From contig CADAXK010000006.1 in the NCBI GenBank assembly GCA_902791865.1, positions 115,590-179,589 on the forward strand: 64,000 nt of DNA. The letters run 5' to 3'. Made by a program: the position numbers and the translations under genes. The stretch's first letter is position 1, and each line of letters begins with the position of its first letter. This document shows, piece after piece, positions 57,659-64,000 of this stretch. Under the pieces are notes generated by a model, which was not told the origin of the DNA, searched no databases, and saw only the letters and a program-made list of their open reading frames with translations. The stretch is from an uncultured Bacteroidia bacterium (GTDB lineage: Bacteria > Bacteroidota > Bacteroidia > Bacteroidales > ML635J-15).

Positions 57659-58293
57659 TGGACTTGCGGTATTTGGTCATCGAAGGGAACATCGGGACAG
57701 GCAAGACAAGCTTATGCCACCTGATTGCCCAGAAGCGCAAGGCGAAACTCTTCCTAGAACAATATGCCGAAAACCCCTTCCTGCCCAAATTCTACGAAAA
57801 TCCGGAAAGATATTCGTTCCCTCTGGAACTTTCTTTCCTAGCAGACAGATACAATCAGCTTAAAAGCAGCATTTCGTCATTCGACCTGTTCAACGAGTTG
57901 ATTGTATCTGACTATTTTTTTATGAAATCACTTATTTTTTCAGCACACACTCTCCAGGAAGACGAATACAAGCTATACCGACAAATATTCGACATCATCT
58001 ACAGCACCTTGCCAAAGCCAGACTTATACATATATCTGCACAAAAATACAGACCTTCTGCTGAAGAACATTGCAAAACGAGGGCGCGAATACGAAAAAAA
58101 CATCACGGCAGAATATCTGAAAGGAATCGAAACTGGATACTTCAATTTCTTTAAGCAACAGAATCAAATAAAAATAGTCATTATCGACACCAACAATATT
58201 GATTTTGTGAACAATAGCAAAGATTTTGAGAAAATAGAAAAAACGATTTTCGACAACGAATTTCCAACTGGGATTACCAGATTAATCCTCTAG
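57658..58293 (+). CDS. Deoxynucleoside kinase
   Basis: A 211-residue kinase of the dCK/dGK family that phosphorylates deoxynucleosides for salvage. The P-loop is IEGNIGTGKTSL; the substrate-site acidic segment LEQYAENPFLPKFY, the LADRYNQL motif and the lid-type RGREYEKNI follow. The Bacteroidetes enzyme is often deoxyadenosine kinase, but specificity is not clear from sequence. The gene is coupled to prs, which makes sense for nucleotide supply. Confidence 0.88.
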   Translation: MDLRYLVIEGNIGTGKTSLCHLIAQKRKAKLFLEQYAENPFLPKFYENPERYSFPLELSFLADRYNQLKSSISSFDLFNELIVSDYFFMKSLIFSAHTLQEDEYKLYRQIFDIIYSTLPKPDLYIYLHKNTDLLLKNIAKRGREYEKNITAEYLKGIETGYFNFFKQQNQIKIVIIDTNNIDFVNNSKDFEKIEKTIFDNEFPTGITRLIL

Positions 58294-58347
58294 ATATTTT
58301 TTTAAATCTTTTTGATAATTTTTCTTTACAATTCAAAAACAAGATAT

Positions 58348-58355
58348 TATCTTTG
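58348..58355 (+). promoter_or_regulatory. Candidate -7 box of the OmpA-like/TPR lipoprotein gene
   Basis: TATCTTTG fits TAnnTTTG, 75 bases before the ATG at 58431. This gives a longer leader than its neighbours. Confidence 0.4.
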
Positions 58356-58430
58356 CACAGATTTTTCCCGAGGAAAAGTCAAAGCTAAGTTTAAAGTATT
58401 AAAAATTAAAAGAATAATAAGTAATAAATT

Positions 58431-60146
58431 ATGAAGAGGTTTTTATTTGTGACTTCGGTGGTTGCACTAGGACTTATAATGGGTTCTTGCAACGATCTTA
58501 AAAAAATGGCAGCTAATGCCGATGACATCAACTACTCAGTAAATCCTAAGGTACTGGAAGTACACAACGGACAAGTAGCTGTTAATATTACTGGAAATTT
58601 CCCAGAAAAGTACTTCAGAAAGAAAGTATCTGCTACATTAACTCCGACCTTGGTATGGGACGGTGGAGAAAAAGCTCTCACACCTATCTATGTACAAGGC
58701 GAAAAGATTTCTGGTAACGGACAAGTTATAAAGTACAAACCAGGTGGTTCTTTCTCGTACAATGACAAGTTCGACTATTCTCCAGAAATGCGTAGATCGA
58801 AACTCGTTTTGAAGATTACAGCAGTTAAGGGTACAAAGGAAGCAGAATTCGATCCAGAAGACATTGCAGAAGGTATTGTTGCAACTCCTGAACTCGTAAA
58901 GTTGACAGGTGGAAAGTCATCGAAGGCAGCAAGCAACTTCAAGAAGGACAATACAGCTTCGAAGATTGCAGCTATCAACTACGACAAGAACAAAGCTGAC
59001 ATCAAGTCATCTGAAACAAAGAAGAGCGAAATCGCTGAAATGCAGAAGTACATTAAGGAATCTAAGGACAACGACCGCGTAAGATTCGACGGTGTTGAAC
59101 TTAAGTCATACGCTTCTCCAGAAGGTACACAGGAAATCAACAAGAAGGTTTCAAACGACCGTTCAAACAGCGCAAGCAAGTTCGCAAAGAACGAATTCAA
59201 GGGCGTAAATGGTGCTGACGGAAGCAACTTCTTCAAGAGCTTGGTAACAGAAGAAGACTGGGAAGGTTTCAAGACAGCAGTACAAAATTCAAACCTTGCT
59301 GACAAGGATATGATTATCCGCGTTATCAATATGAATTCTGACCCAGACAAGAGAGAAGAAGAAATCAGAAACATGAAGAGCACATTCGATGAACTCGAAA
59401 AGGAAGTTCTCCCAAGCTTGCGTCGTTCTGAAATCGTTATCAATGTAACTAACATTGGTAAGACCGATGATGAAATTGCTAAGCAGTACAAGGAAGATCC
59501 TAGCAAGCTCTCATTCACCGAAATCATGCACTATGGTGAAATCACCGAAGACGCTCACAAGAGAGTAGAAATCTACACAAAGGCAACTGAACTCTTCCCA
59601 GAAGAATGGTCAGCATACAACAACCTCGGTGCAGCTCTCTACGAAACTAAGGATTACCAAGCAGCAAAGGTTGCTCTCGAAAAGGCAAAAAGCAAGAGCA
59701 ACGGAAATGCAACAGTTCTCAACAACATGGGTAACATCGCTCTCTCAGAAGGCAATATCGCTGAAGCAGAAGCTAACTACTCATCAGCAACTGGCGTAAA
59801 CGAAGCTAGCGCTGGTCAGGGCGTAATCGCAATAAAGAAAGCTCAGTATGCTAACGCATCTAATTTCTATGGTGACGACTGCTCATTCAATGCTGGTCTT
59901 GCTAAGGTTCTCAACAAGGAAAACGATGCAGCTATGAAGGCTCTCGACTGTGGAGAAGAAAAGGACGATGCAATGAACTACTACCTGAAGGCTGTTGTTT
60001 GCGCTCGTAAGACCGACAACGAAGGCGTTTTCAACAACTTGAGAACAGCTTGCCAGAAGGATTCGAAGTTGAAAGATTTCGCAGCTAAGGATGTTGAATT
60101 CATCAACCTCTTCGAAAACGATACTTTCAAGTCAATTGTAAAGTAA
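58431..60146 (+). CDS. OmpA-like lipoprotein with C-terminal TPR repeats
   Basis: A 571-residue predicted lipoprotein (lipobox MGSC at residues 17-20). The N-terminal ~150 residues are beta-rich (SVNPKVLEVHNGQVAVNITG). Residues ~190-300 resemble an OmpA-like fold (ELKSYASPEGTQEINKKVSNDRS). The final ~200 residues are TPR-like (AYNNLGAALYETKDYQAAKVAL). Codon use is strongly biased (many AAG and CTC), which suggests high expression. It probably sits at the outer membrane facing peptidoglycan. The exact function is not known to me. It stands alone between its own promoter-like box and a terminator. Confidence 0.75.
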   Translation: MKRFLFVTSVVALGLIMGSCNDLKKMAANADDINYSVNPKVLEVHNGQVAVNITGNFPEKYFRKKVSATLTPTLVWDGGEKALTPIYVQGEKISGNGQVIKYKPGGSFSYNDKFDYSPEMRRSKLVLKITAVKGTKEAEFDPEDIAEGIVATPELVKLTGGKSSKAASNFKKDNTASKIAAINYDKNKADIKSSETKKSEIAEMQKYIKESKDNDRVRFDGVELKSYASPEGTQEINKKVSNDRSNSASKFAKNEFKGVNGADGSNFFKSLVTEEDWEGFKTAVQNSNLADKDMIIRVINMNSDPDKREEEIRNMKSTFDELEKEVLPSLRRSEIVINVTNIGKTDDEIAKQYKEDPSKLSFTEIMHYGEITEDAHKRVEIYTKATELFPEEWSAYNNLGAALYETKDYQAAKVALEKAKSKSNGNATVLNNMGNIALSEGNIAEAEANYSSATGVNEASAGQGVIAIKKAQYANASNFYGDDCSFNAGLAKVLNKENDAAMKALDCGEEKDDAMNYYLKAVVCARKTDNEGVFNNLRTACQKDSKLKDFAAKDVEFINLFENDTFKSIVK

Positions 60147-60165
60147 TTATTAGCATTCATATCAC

Positions 60166-60198
60166 AAAAATGGCTACCAAACGGTAGCCATTTTTTTT
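60166..60198. terminator. Bidirectional terminator between the OmpA-like lipoprotein and the PhnP-like gene
   Basis: TGGCTACC (60171-60178) pairs with GGTAGCCA (60183-60190), with an A run on the left and a T run on the right, so it can end transcription from either side. Confidence 0.85.
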
Positions 60199-60222
60199 AT
60201 TGTATCAATCGAAACATACTTA

Positions 60223-60984
60223 TTAAATATTAAGATGCAGCCCGTCGTAGGCAAGCTGAACATTTGCAGGCAACTTTGACAAAGCAGAATCGTGCGAAAT
60301 ACGATGCCCTATATGCGTGAAATATGTATGCTCAGCCCCTACCCTTTTTGCAAAATCAACAGCCTCATCGAGTGAAAAATGCATCGGGTGAGTATCGTAC
60401 TGCAACGCATTTACAACCAAAGTCGTGACATCCTTTAGCTTTTCCATTTCCGTTTCGGGAACAACCTTAGCATCAGTTATATAGGCAAAATCGTCAATTC
60501 TAAATCCTAAGATTGGCAGTTGTCCATGATAGGCACGAATCGGAGTAACTGCTATGTCTCCTATTTTGAATTCGGCATCGGAAGTAATAGTATGTATGTT
60601 CACTTTGGGCACACCAGGATATGTACTATTGTCGAAGATATAGAAAAACTGTTTGTGAAGCGCATCAATCACTCGCTGCTCTGCATATATCTCCATTGGC
60701 TTCTTGGTAAGATAATTGAGCGGGCGTATGTCGTCAAGTCCACCGGTGTGGTCGACATGTCCGTGAGTAAACAATATTGCATCAACATTGTTTGCTCCCT
60801 CTCGAATCATCTGATAGCGAAAATCAGGACCACAATCGACTAGTAAATCTGTTCCGCAATGGTGTATCAGCACCGACGAACGCAAACGCTTGTCCTTCGG
60901 ATTAACCGACCTGCATACTTCACAATCGCAACCTAAAATTGGCGTTCCCTGCGAGGCACCCGTTCCCAAAAATACGACTTCCAT
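60223..60984 (-). CDS. Metallo-beta-lactamase-fold hydrolase, PhnP-like
   Basis: A 253-residue MBL-fold enzyme. FLGTGASQGTP opens the fold, followed by a cysteine cluster (GCDCEVCRS) like the zinc-binding insert of PhnP. The metal motif is FTHGHVDHTGG (HxHxDH), with further ligands around FAYITDAK and YFTHIGHRISH. PhnP cleaves cyclic phosphodiesters such as phosphoribosyl 1,2-cyclic phosphate; relatives act on lipoate or nucleotide-like esters. No phn genes are nearby, so the substrate is open. Its promoter box lies so close that the mRNA is probably leaderless. Confidence 0.87.
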   Translation of the reverse strand: MEVVFLGTGASQGTPILGCDCEVCRSVNPKDKRLRSSVLIHHCGTDLLVDCGPDFRYQMIREGANNVDAILFTHGHVDHTGGLDDIRPLNYLTKKPMEIYAEQRVIDALHKQFFYIFDNSTYPGVPKVNIHTITSDAEFKIGDIAVTPIRAYHGQLPILGFRIDDFAYITDAKVVPETEMEKLKDVTTLVVNALQYDTHPMHFSLDEAVDFAKRVGAEHTYFTHIGHRISHDSALSKLPANVQLAYDGLHLNI

Positions 60985-60988
60985 AATG

Positions 60989-61020
60989 CAAAGTTACAAT
61001 ATTATCCAGCTATAAGCAAA
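60989..61020 (-). promoter_or_regulatory. Promoter of the PhnP-like gene
   Basis: Minus-strand TTTG (61020-61017), 20 bases, then TAACTTTG (60996-60989). The box ends only 4 bases before the ATG at 60984, so transcription would start at or near the start codon. Confidence 0.5.
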
Positions 61021-61055
61021 ATAAAATTTAGCAATACACAATAAATCAGCGCAAA

Positions 61056-61248
61056 AGTGCGCTAATATTAGTAAGTTGAACATTGGAATAATATTTTTCT
61101 AATTTACTATTTGTAAAATAAAATATTGTTTATCTTTGCCGGCGATAAGACGAGGAAATAAATGCAGAATGATTCTGTAGAAGTCCTACCCTTCAAAGGA
61201 AAAAGAAAAGACAGAAAAGTTTGATTTATATTCGTCAATTAAAATTTT
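61056..61248 (+). repeat. Promoter/leader repeat, copy 1
   Basis: This upstream block is repeated at 62156-62350. The shared parts include GCTAATATTAGTAA-like sequence, CATTGGAATAATATTTTT, the -33/-7 pair, and a leader of about 105 bases. In this copy a 20-codon frame (61162-61224) is possible but not conserved. Confidence 0.75.
61110..61138 (+). promoter_or_regulatory. Promoter of the truncated lipoprotein gene
   Basis: TTTG (61110-61113), 17 bases, then TATCTTTG (61131-61138). The same box is repeated upstream of 62351. Confidence 0.6.
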
Positions 61249-62037
61249 ATGAGAACCATATATTGGCTAATAGTATTTTCCGCTATGATGACAATTTTAG
61301 TATCGTGCAACCGCAATACTAAACTTGAACCTGCAGTTTATGAGTTTGAAGTTTACAAGACTCAGGAAATTGTGGTGGATGATACTGATATAGATAGCAC
61401 TTATATATTTGCTGTTCCCGAACAACTCCTAGATATAAACGGAAAAGATGTGCTTGTTTTTGTGTCTGCCGATAAAACGCAGTCGTTTTATGATTTGGAA
61501 ACAGGCAAAAAATTGAGTGGAATTAATAATGTAGAGCTTGAGGAAAACAAGCTTTTAGATACTGTAATTAAAGTTGATGTTCCGCTGGTAAGTGGCGACA
61601 GCAAAGAACTTGAAGTTTCTCTTAAATATGACAATACCAACGATATATATTGGGCAATAAAACCGTTAGAATGCAATATATCTGGAGGTTGTGTTCGTGA
61701 ACTTCTGATTATCGATAAGAATTTTGACTATTTAGGGTTAATTTTCAATGATGAAAAAAGTCCATGGTTTTCTAATGGAAGGATACTTATTGACATTCTG
61801 CCAGTTGAAAAGACCAAGATGATAGTAAATTTTATGAAATTAAAGAAAACAGATCGTGACTACAAGCAATACATTGATTCATGCCGTACAGTTGTTGAAA
61901 AAAAGCATCAGGACTATGTTACATCTGACACACGAACAGATGTAGAACCGAGCAATCTGTGCTTCATTAATGTGAAAAACGACATAATAGATTTTGCATT
62001 ATCGTGTTTGCGGTGGAGAATTGATTTGTGTCGTTGA
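61249..62037 (+). pseudogene. C-terminally truncated lipoprotein, paralogue of the gene at 62735
   Basis: A 262-residue reading frame with lipobox LVSC and the start SCNRNTK shared with the gene at 62735. The two align well for ~210 residues (PAVYEFEVYKTQE, SFYDLETGKKLSG, WFSNGRILIDI, KKTDRDYKQYIDSC). After that the C-terminal ~150 residues of the paralogue are missing. In another frame near 62000 the bases read HYRVCGGELICVV, like the paralogue's terminal RYIIYDGELIVMA. So this copy seems to have lost an internal block and shifted frame. It may still make a short lipoprotein. Function unknown. Confidence 0.6.
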
Positions 62038-62088
62038 TTATAATGTTGTCTATAATTAATTAAAAGTTCTTGATACTAATAAACAGGG

Positions 62089-62112
62089 AACGCTGCATTT
62101 GCAGCGTTTTTT
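62089..62112 (+). terminator. Terminator after the truncated lipoprotein gene
   Basis: AACGCTGCA (62089-62097) pairs with TGCAGCGTT (62100-62108), followed by T residues. The 313-base gap to the next gene also holds the second promoter/leader repeat. Confidence 0.85.
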
Positions 62113-62155
62113 ATTTATAAAAGATAGTTGTAATGGCACCACAATAAAACCGATA

Positions 62156-62350
62156 TGTGTGCGTTATATTAGTAAATGCCATTGAAATAATATTTTTCAA
62201 ATTTGTTATCTGTAAAAAATATTGTTTATCTTTGTCAGCGATAATTTGATAGAAATATATGTAAAATCATTCCGGAGAAAGTTCTGCGCTTTGGAGAAAA
62301 AAGGAAAAGCAGACAAGTGGAGATTTTGTTAGATCATATAATTTATTGAT
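62156..62350 (+). repeat. Promoter/leader repeat, copy 2
   Basis: A diverged second copy of 61056-61248. The promoter boxes and most of the leader are kept; one-base indels break the small frame seen in copy 1. Confidence 0.75.
62202..62234 (+). promoter_or_regulatory. Promoter of the small secreted protein/lipoprotein pair
   Basis: TTTG (62202-62205), 21 bases, then TATCTTTG (62227-62234), about 116 bases before the ATG at 62351. Confidence 0.6.
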
Positions 62351-62716
62351 ATGAAACGATTTGCAATAATATGCCTGTTTATGCTAGCTTTTCTTTTTAG
62401 CAGTATGATTTCCTATTGCCAGTATGAAAAGCAAAGCAACTATGACATTGTTAAGGCTAGGATTGCGGAAATGAAACGAACTCTTAACGAGGAAATTTAT
62501 TTTTCCACCTACGAAATTATCGAATGGACTTTACCCACTGTTGACGACAAGAAACAACTAAACGAAATTGTCAGAATTTTGAAGAAACTGAAGAAAAAAT
62601 GTCCGCAAAAGCCAAATTCTGTTTGTGATTGCTACGAAGCGAAAATAAGGAAGGGAGAAAAAATTCCTGATGAGATTTTATTCTGGAATGGATGCAAGGA
62701 TTTAATTAGCAAATAA
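62351..62716 (+). CDS. Small secreted protein of unknown function
   Basis: A 121-residue protein with a signal peptide (about 1-24, ending SYCQ). The mature part is charged, with a helix-like EMKRTLNEEIYFS segment and a lysine-rich stretch (ILKKLKKKCPQKPN), plus four cysteines in its C-terminal half (CPQ, CDC, GC). I recognise no family. It has no counterpart after promoter copy 1. A lipoprotein gene with a real Shine-Dalgarno sequence follows 18 bases later, so the two are probably co-transcribed. Confidence 0.65.
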   Translation: MKRFAIICLFMLAFLFSSMISYCQYEKQSNYDIVKARIAEMKRTLNEEIYFSTYEIIEWTLPTVDDKKQLNEIVRILKKLKKKCPQKPNSVCDCYEAKIRKGEKIPDEILFWNGCKDLISK

Positions 62717-62720
62717 ATAT

Positions 62721-62726
62721 AAGGAG
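62721..62726 (+). promoter_or_regulatory. Shine-Dalgarno sequence
   Basis: AAGGAG lies 8 bases before the ATG at 62735 and only 2 before the in-frame ATG at 62729, so it favours 62735. Such sites are rare in this window. Confidence 0.6.
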
Positions 62727-62734
62727 ATATGTAT

Positions 62735-63892
62735 ATGAGAAAATCAGCAATGTTATTTTTGATTGTCGCAGCAACGGCGACTTTGATTTCGTGCAACCGT
62801 AACACGAAGTCTGGACCTGCAGTTTACGAATTGGAAGTGTATAAGACGCAGGAAGTTGTGTTGAACGCAGAAGACCGAGACTTGGAAAGTGAAATAACTC
62901 TTCCGGGAGGACTTGTTGACATCGACGGCAAGGATGCGCTTGTGTTTTATTCTAATGGAAGCATATCGTACTACGATTTGGAAACTGGCAAGAAGATGAG
63001 CGGTGTTAATAATGTAGAACCCAAGGAACCCGTGTCTTTGGATACTGTGATTGACATTGATGTTCCGTTGTTGGCAGGCGACAGCAAGCAGCTTGGTGTT
63101 AGGCTTGATTACGACGAGACTAACAATGTTTACTGGGCAGAGAAGTCATACGATACGGAATATTATGGTAGTAAAAATGTTCATGAACTTATCATTGTCG
63201 ATAAGGATTTCAACTATATGGGAACAATTTACGACAATAAAGTTTGGCCTTGGTTCTGGAACGGCAGGATACTTATTGATATTGAACATATTAAAGACAA
63301 TTCGGTTGTGACGGTTAACTTTTTGAAACTTACTAAGACCGACCGCGATTACAAGGAGTACATTGATTCGTGCCGTGCCGACCTTGAGAAAAAGCATAAG
63401 GACTGGGAAGAATACAAGGAGAAGAATTCTCCTGAAAATAGTCCGCTTATTGGTTTGGTAAAGCCCGAGGCTGACAGAGTATATAAGGTACTTACCTTGT
63501 ACTGCAAGGATGAAATATCGGATGGCGACAAGATGGTTATCGACTCGCTCATTGGCGAAAAGGAAATTGTCAACTTGGCACCAATATATCTTGTGATTTC
63601 TGCCGAAAATGAAGAAGTTGCCGCTTCGTATGTCAAGAAAAACGGTCTCGACTGCATCGACAAGGTTGTGTTCGACACCGAAGGCATAGCAAAGACAGAT
63701 GCGGGACAGGACAATCCGCGCTTTATATTGGTTGAAGACGGACTTATAATAAGAGATACCATTTATAGCACCGAAGATCTTGGCTCTGAGATGTTCCCGA
63801 GATTGTTTGGCGAGGGCAAACACACCAGGTATATTATTTATGATGGAGAACTTATTGTTATGGCAACCCCTGGCGCTTTTTTAGACGATTAG
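62735..63892 (+). CDS. Lipoprotein of unknown function (full-length paralogue)
   Basis: A 385-residue predicted lipoprotein; the start at 62735 gives MRKSAMLFLIVAATATLISC, with the lipobox LISC. The N-terminal ~210 residues are shared with the gene at 61249 (SCNRNTK, AVYELEVYKTQEVV, YYDLETGKKMSGVNNVE). The C-terminal ~150 residues (from EADRVYKVLTLYC) form an alpha/beta domain that the paralogue lacks. I recognise no known family; the strand-rich N-terminus may be propeller-like. The gene ends before a strong terminator. Confidence 0.7.
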   Translation: MRKSAMLFLIVAATATLISCNRNTKSGPAVYELEVYKTQEVVLNAEDRDLESEITLPGGLVDIDGKDALVFYSNGSISYYDLETGKKMSGVNNVEPKEPVSLDTVIDIDVPLLAGDSKQLGVRLDYDETNNVYWAEKSYDTEYYGSKNVHELIIVDKDFNYMGTIYDNKVWPWFWNGRILIDIEHIKDNSVVTVNFLKLTKTDRDYKEYIDSCRADLEKKHKDWEEYKEKNSPENSPLIGLVKPEADRVYKVLTLYCKDEISDGDKMVIDSLIGEKEIVNLAPIYLVISAENEEVAASYVKKNGLDCIDKVVFDTEGIAKTDAGQDNPRFILVEDGLIIRDTIYSTEDLGSEMFPRLFGEGKHTRYIIYDGELIVMATPGAFLDD

Positions 63893-63952
63893 CTGATGAA
63901 GTGACTAGTCCTAAATAACCGTTACAGGTTTTTACGGGACAAAAATACAATT

Positions 63953-63990
63953 AAATACACAGTCGGATATCCGACTGTGTATTTTTATTT
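63953..63990 (+). terminator. Terminator with 16-base perfect palindrome arms
   Basis: A continuous palindrome centred on GGATATCC (63953-63984), including ACAGTCGG/CCGACTGT, followed by T-rich sequence. It ends the lipoprotein operon. Confidence 0.9.
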
Positions 63991-64000
63991 TCCTTTTTAT

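Noticed and set aside
61162..61224. A 20-codon regulatory peptide in the leader of 61249
   Set aside because: The second copy of the leader has a stop right after the matching ATG, so the frame is not conserved.

Overview
The window reads as a chromosomal segment of a member of the Bacteroidota, probably order Bacteroidales. The main grounds are a nearly complete set of type IX secretion (T9SS) core genes (porP, gldK, gldL, gldM, gldN, plus a PorE-like protein), T9SS cargo with both kinds of C-terminal sorting domain, many secreted or lipoprotein genes, a Bacteroidetes-type tmRNA tag, and repeated TAnnTTTG promoter boxes 20-30 bases before start codons. Shine-Dalgarno sequences are nearly absent. 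The species cannot be named from sequence alone.

Layout. 1-3675: a co-directional run with the C-terminal part of a FlaA1/CapD-type nucleotide-sugar dehydratase, a membrane metallophosphoesterase, a YiiX-like lipoprotein hydrolase, and two small proteins (YjbR and TIGR04076 families). 3735-8157: a secreted MORN-repeat/caspase protein followed by a papain-like peptidase with a DUF4384-like tail. 8158-8545: a 316-bp element with inverted ends and the leuS terminator. 8546-11653: leuS, carrying an in-frame insertion that resembles a Vsr/DUF559 nuclease. 12220-12774: a His/Cys-rich lipoprotein. 12889-19155: two SGNH hydrolases, an MMPL/RND exporter and a sugar-nucleotide SDR. 19157-22274 (minus): two lipoproteins, one TPR-like and one DUF3142-like.

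22400-34302 (minus) is one giant cell-surface adhesin locus of about 3,970 codons, with signal peptide, CUB-like domains, HYR and SprB repeats and a gliding-motility C-terminal domain. It is now split into three frames by two lesions, both inside GC-rich repetitive patches. 34303-35698 holds ssrA (tmRNA) between tracts of degenerate short repeats and hairpins. 35699-39337 (minus) is a lysine-gingipain-like C25 peptidase with a T9SS type A sorting domain, divergent from a TPR protein and a PorE-like protein. aroB-aroA, PBP1a (minus) and topA follow.

50088-56457 is porP-gldKLMN, the motor and ring of the T9SS, closed by a strong terminator. Then come prs, a deoxynucleoside kinase, an abundant-looking OmpA-like/TPR lipoprotein, and a PhnP-like metallohydrolase (minus). 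The last 3 kb holds two related lipoprotein genes that share a duplicated promoter and leader; the first has lost most of its C-terminal half. The window ends in a near-perfect terminator palindrome.

Functionally, the secretion machine (PorP, GldKLMN, PorE-like) and two of its likely clients (the gingipain-like peptidase and the giant adhesin) lie within about 35 kb. The rest is cell-envelope biogenesis plus ordinary housekeeping.
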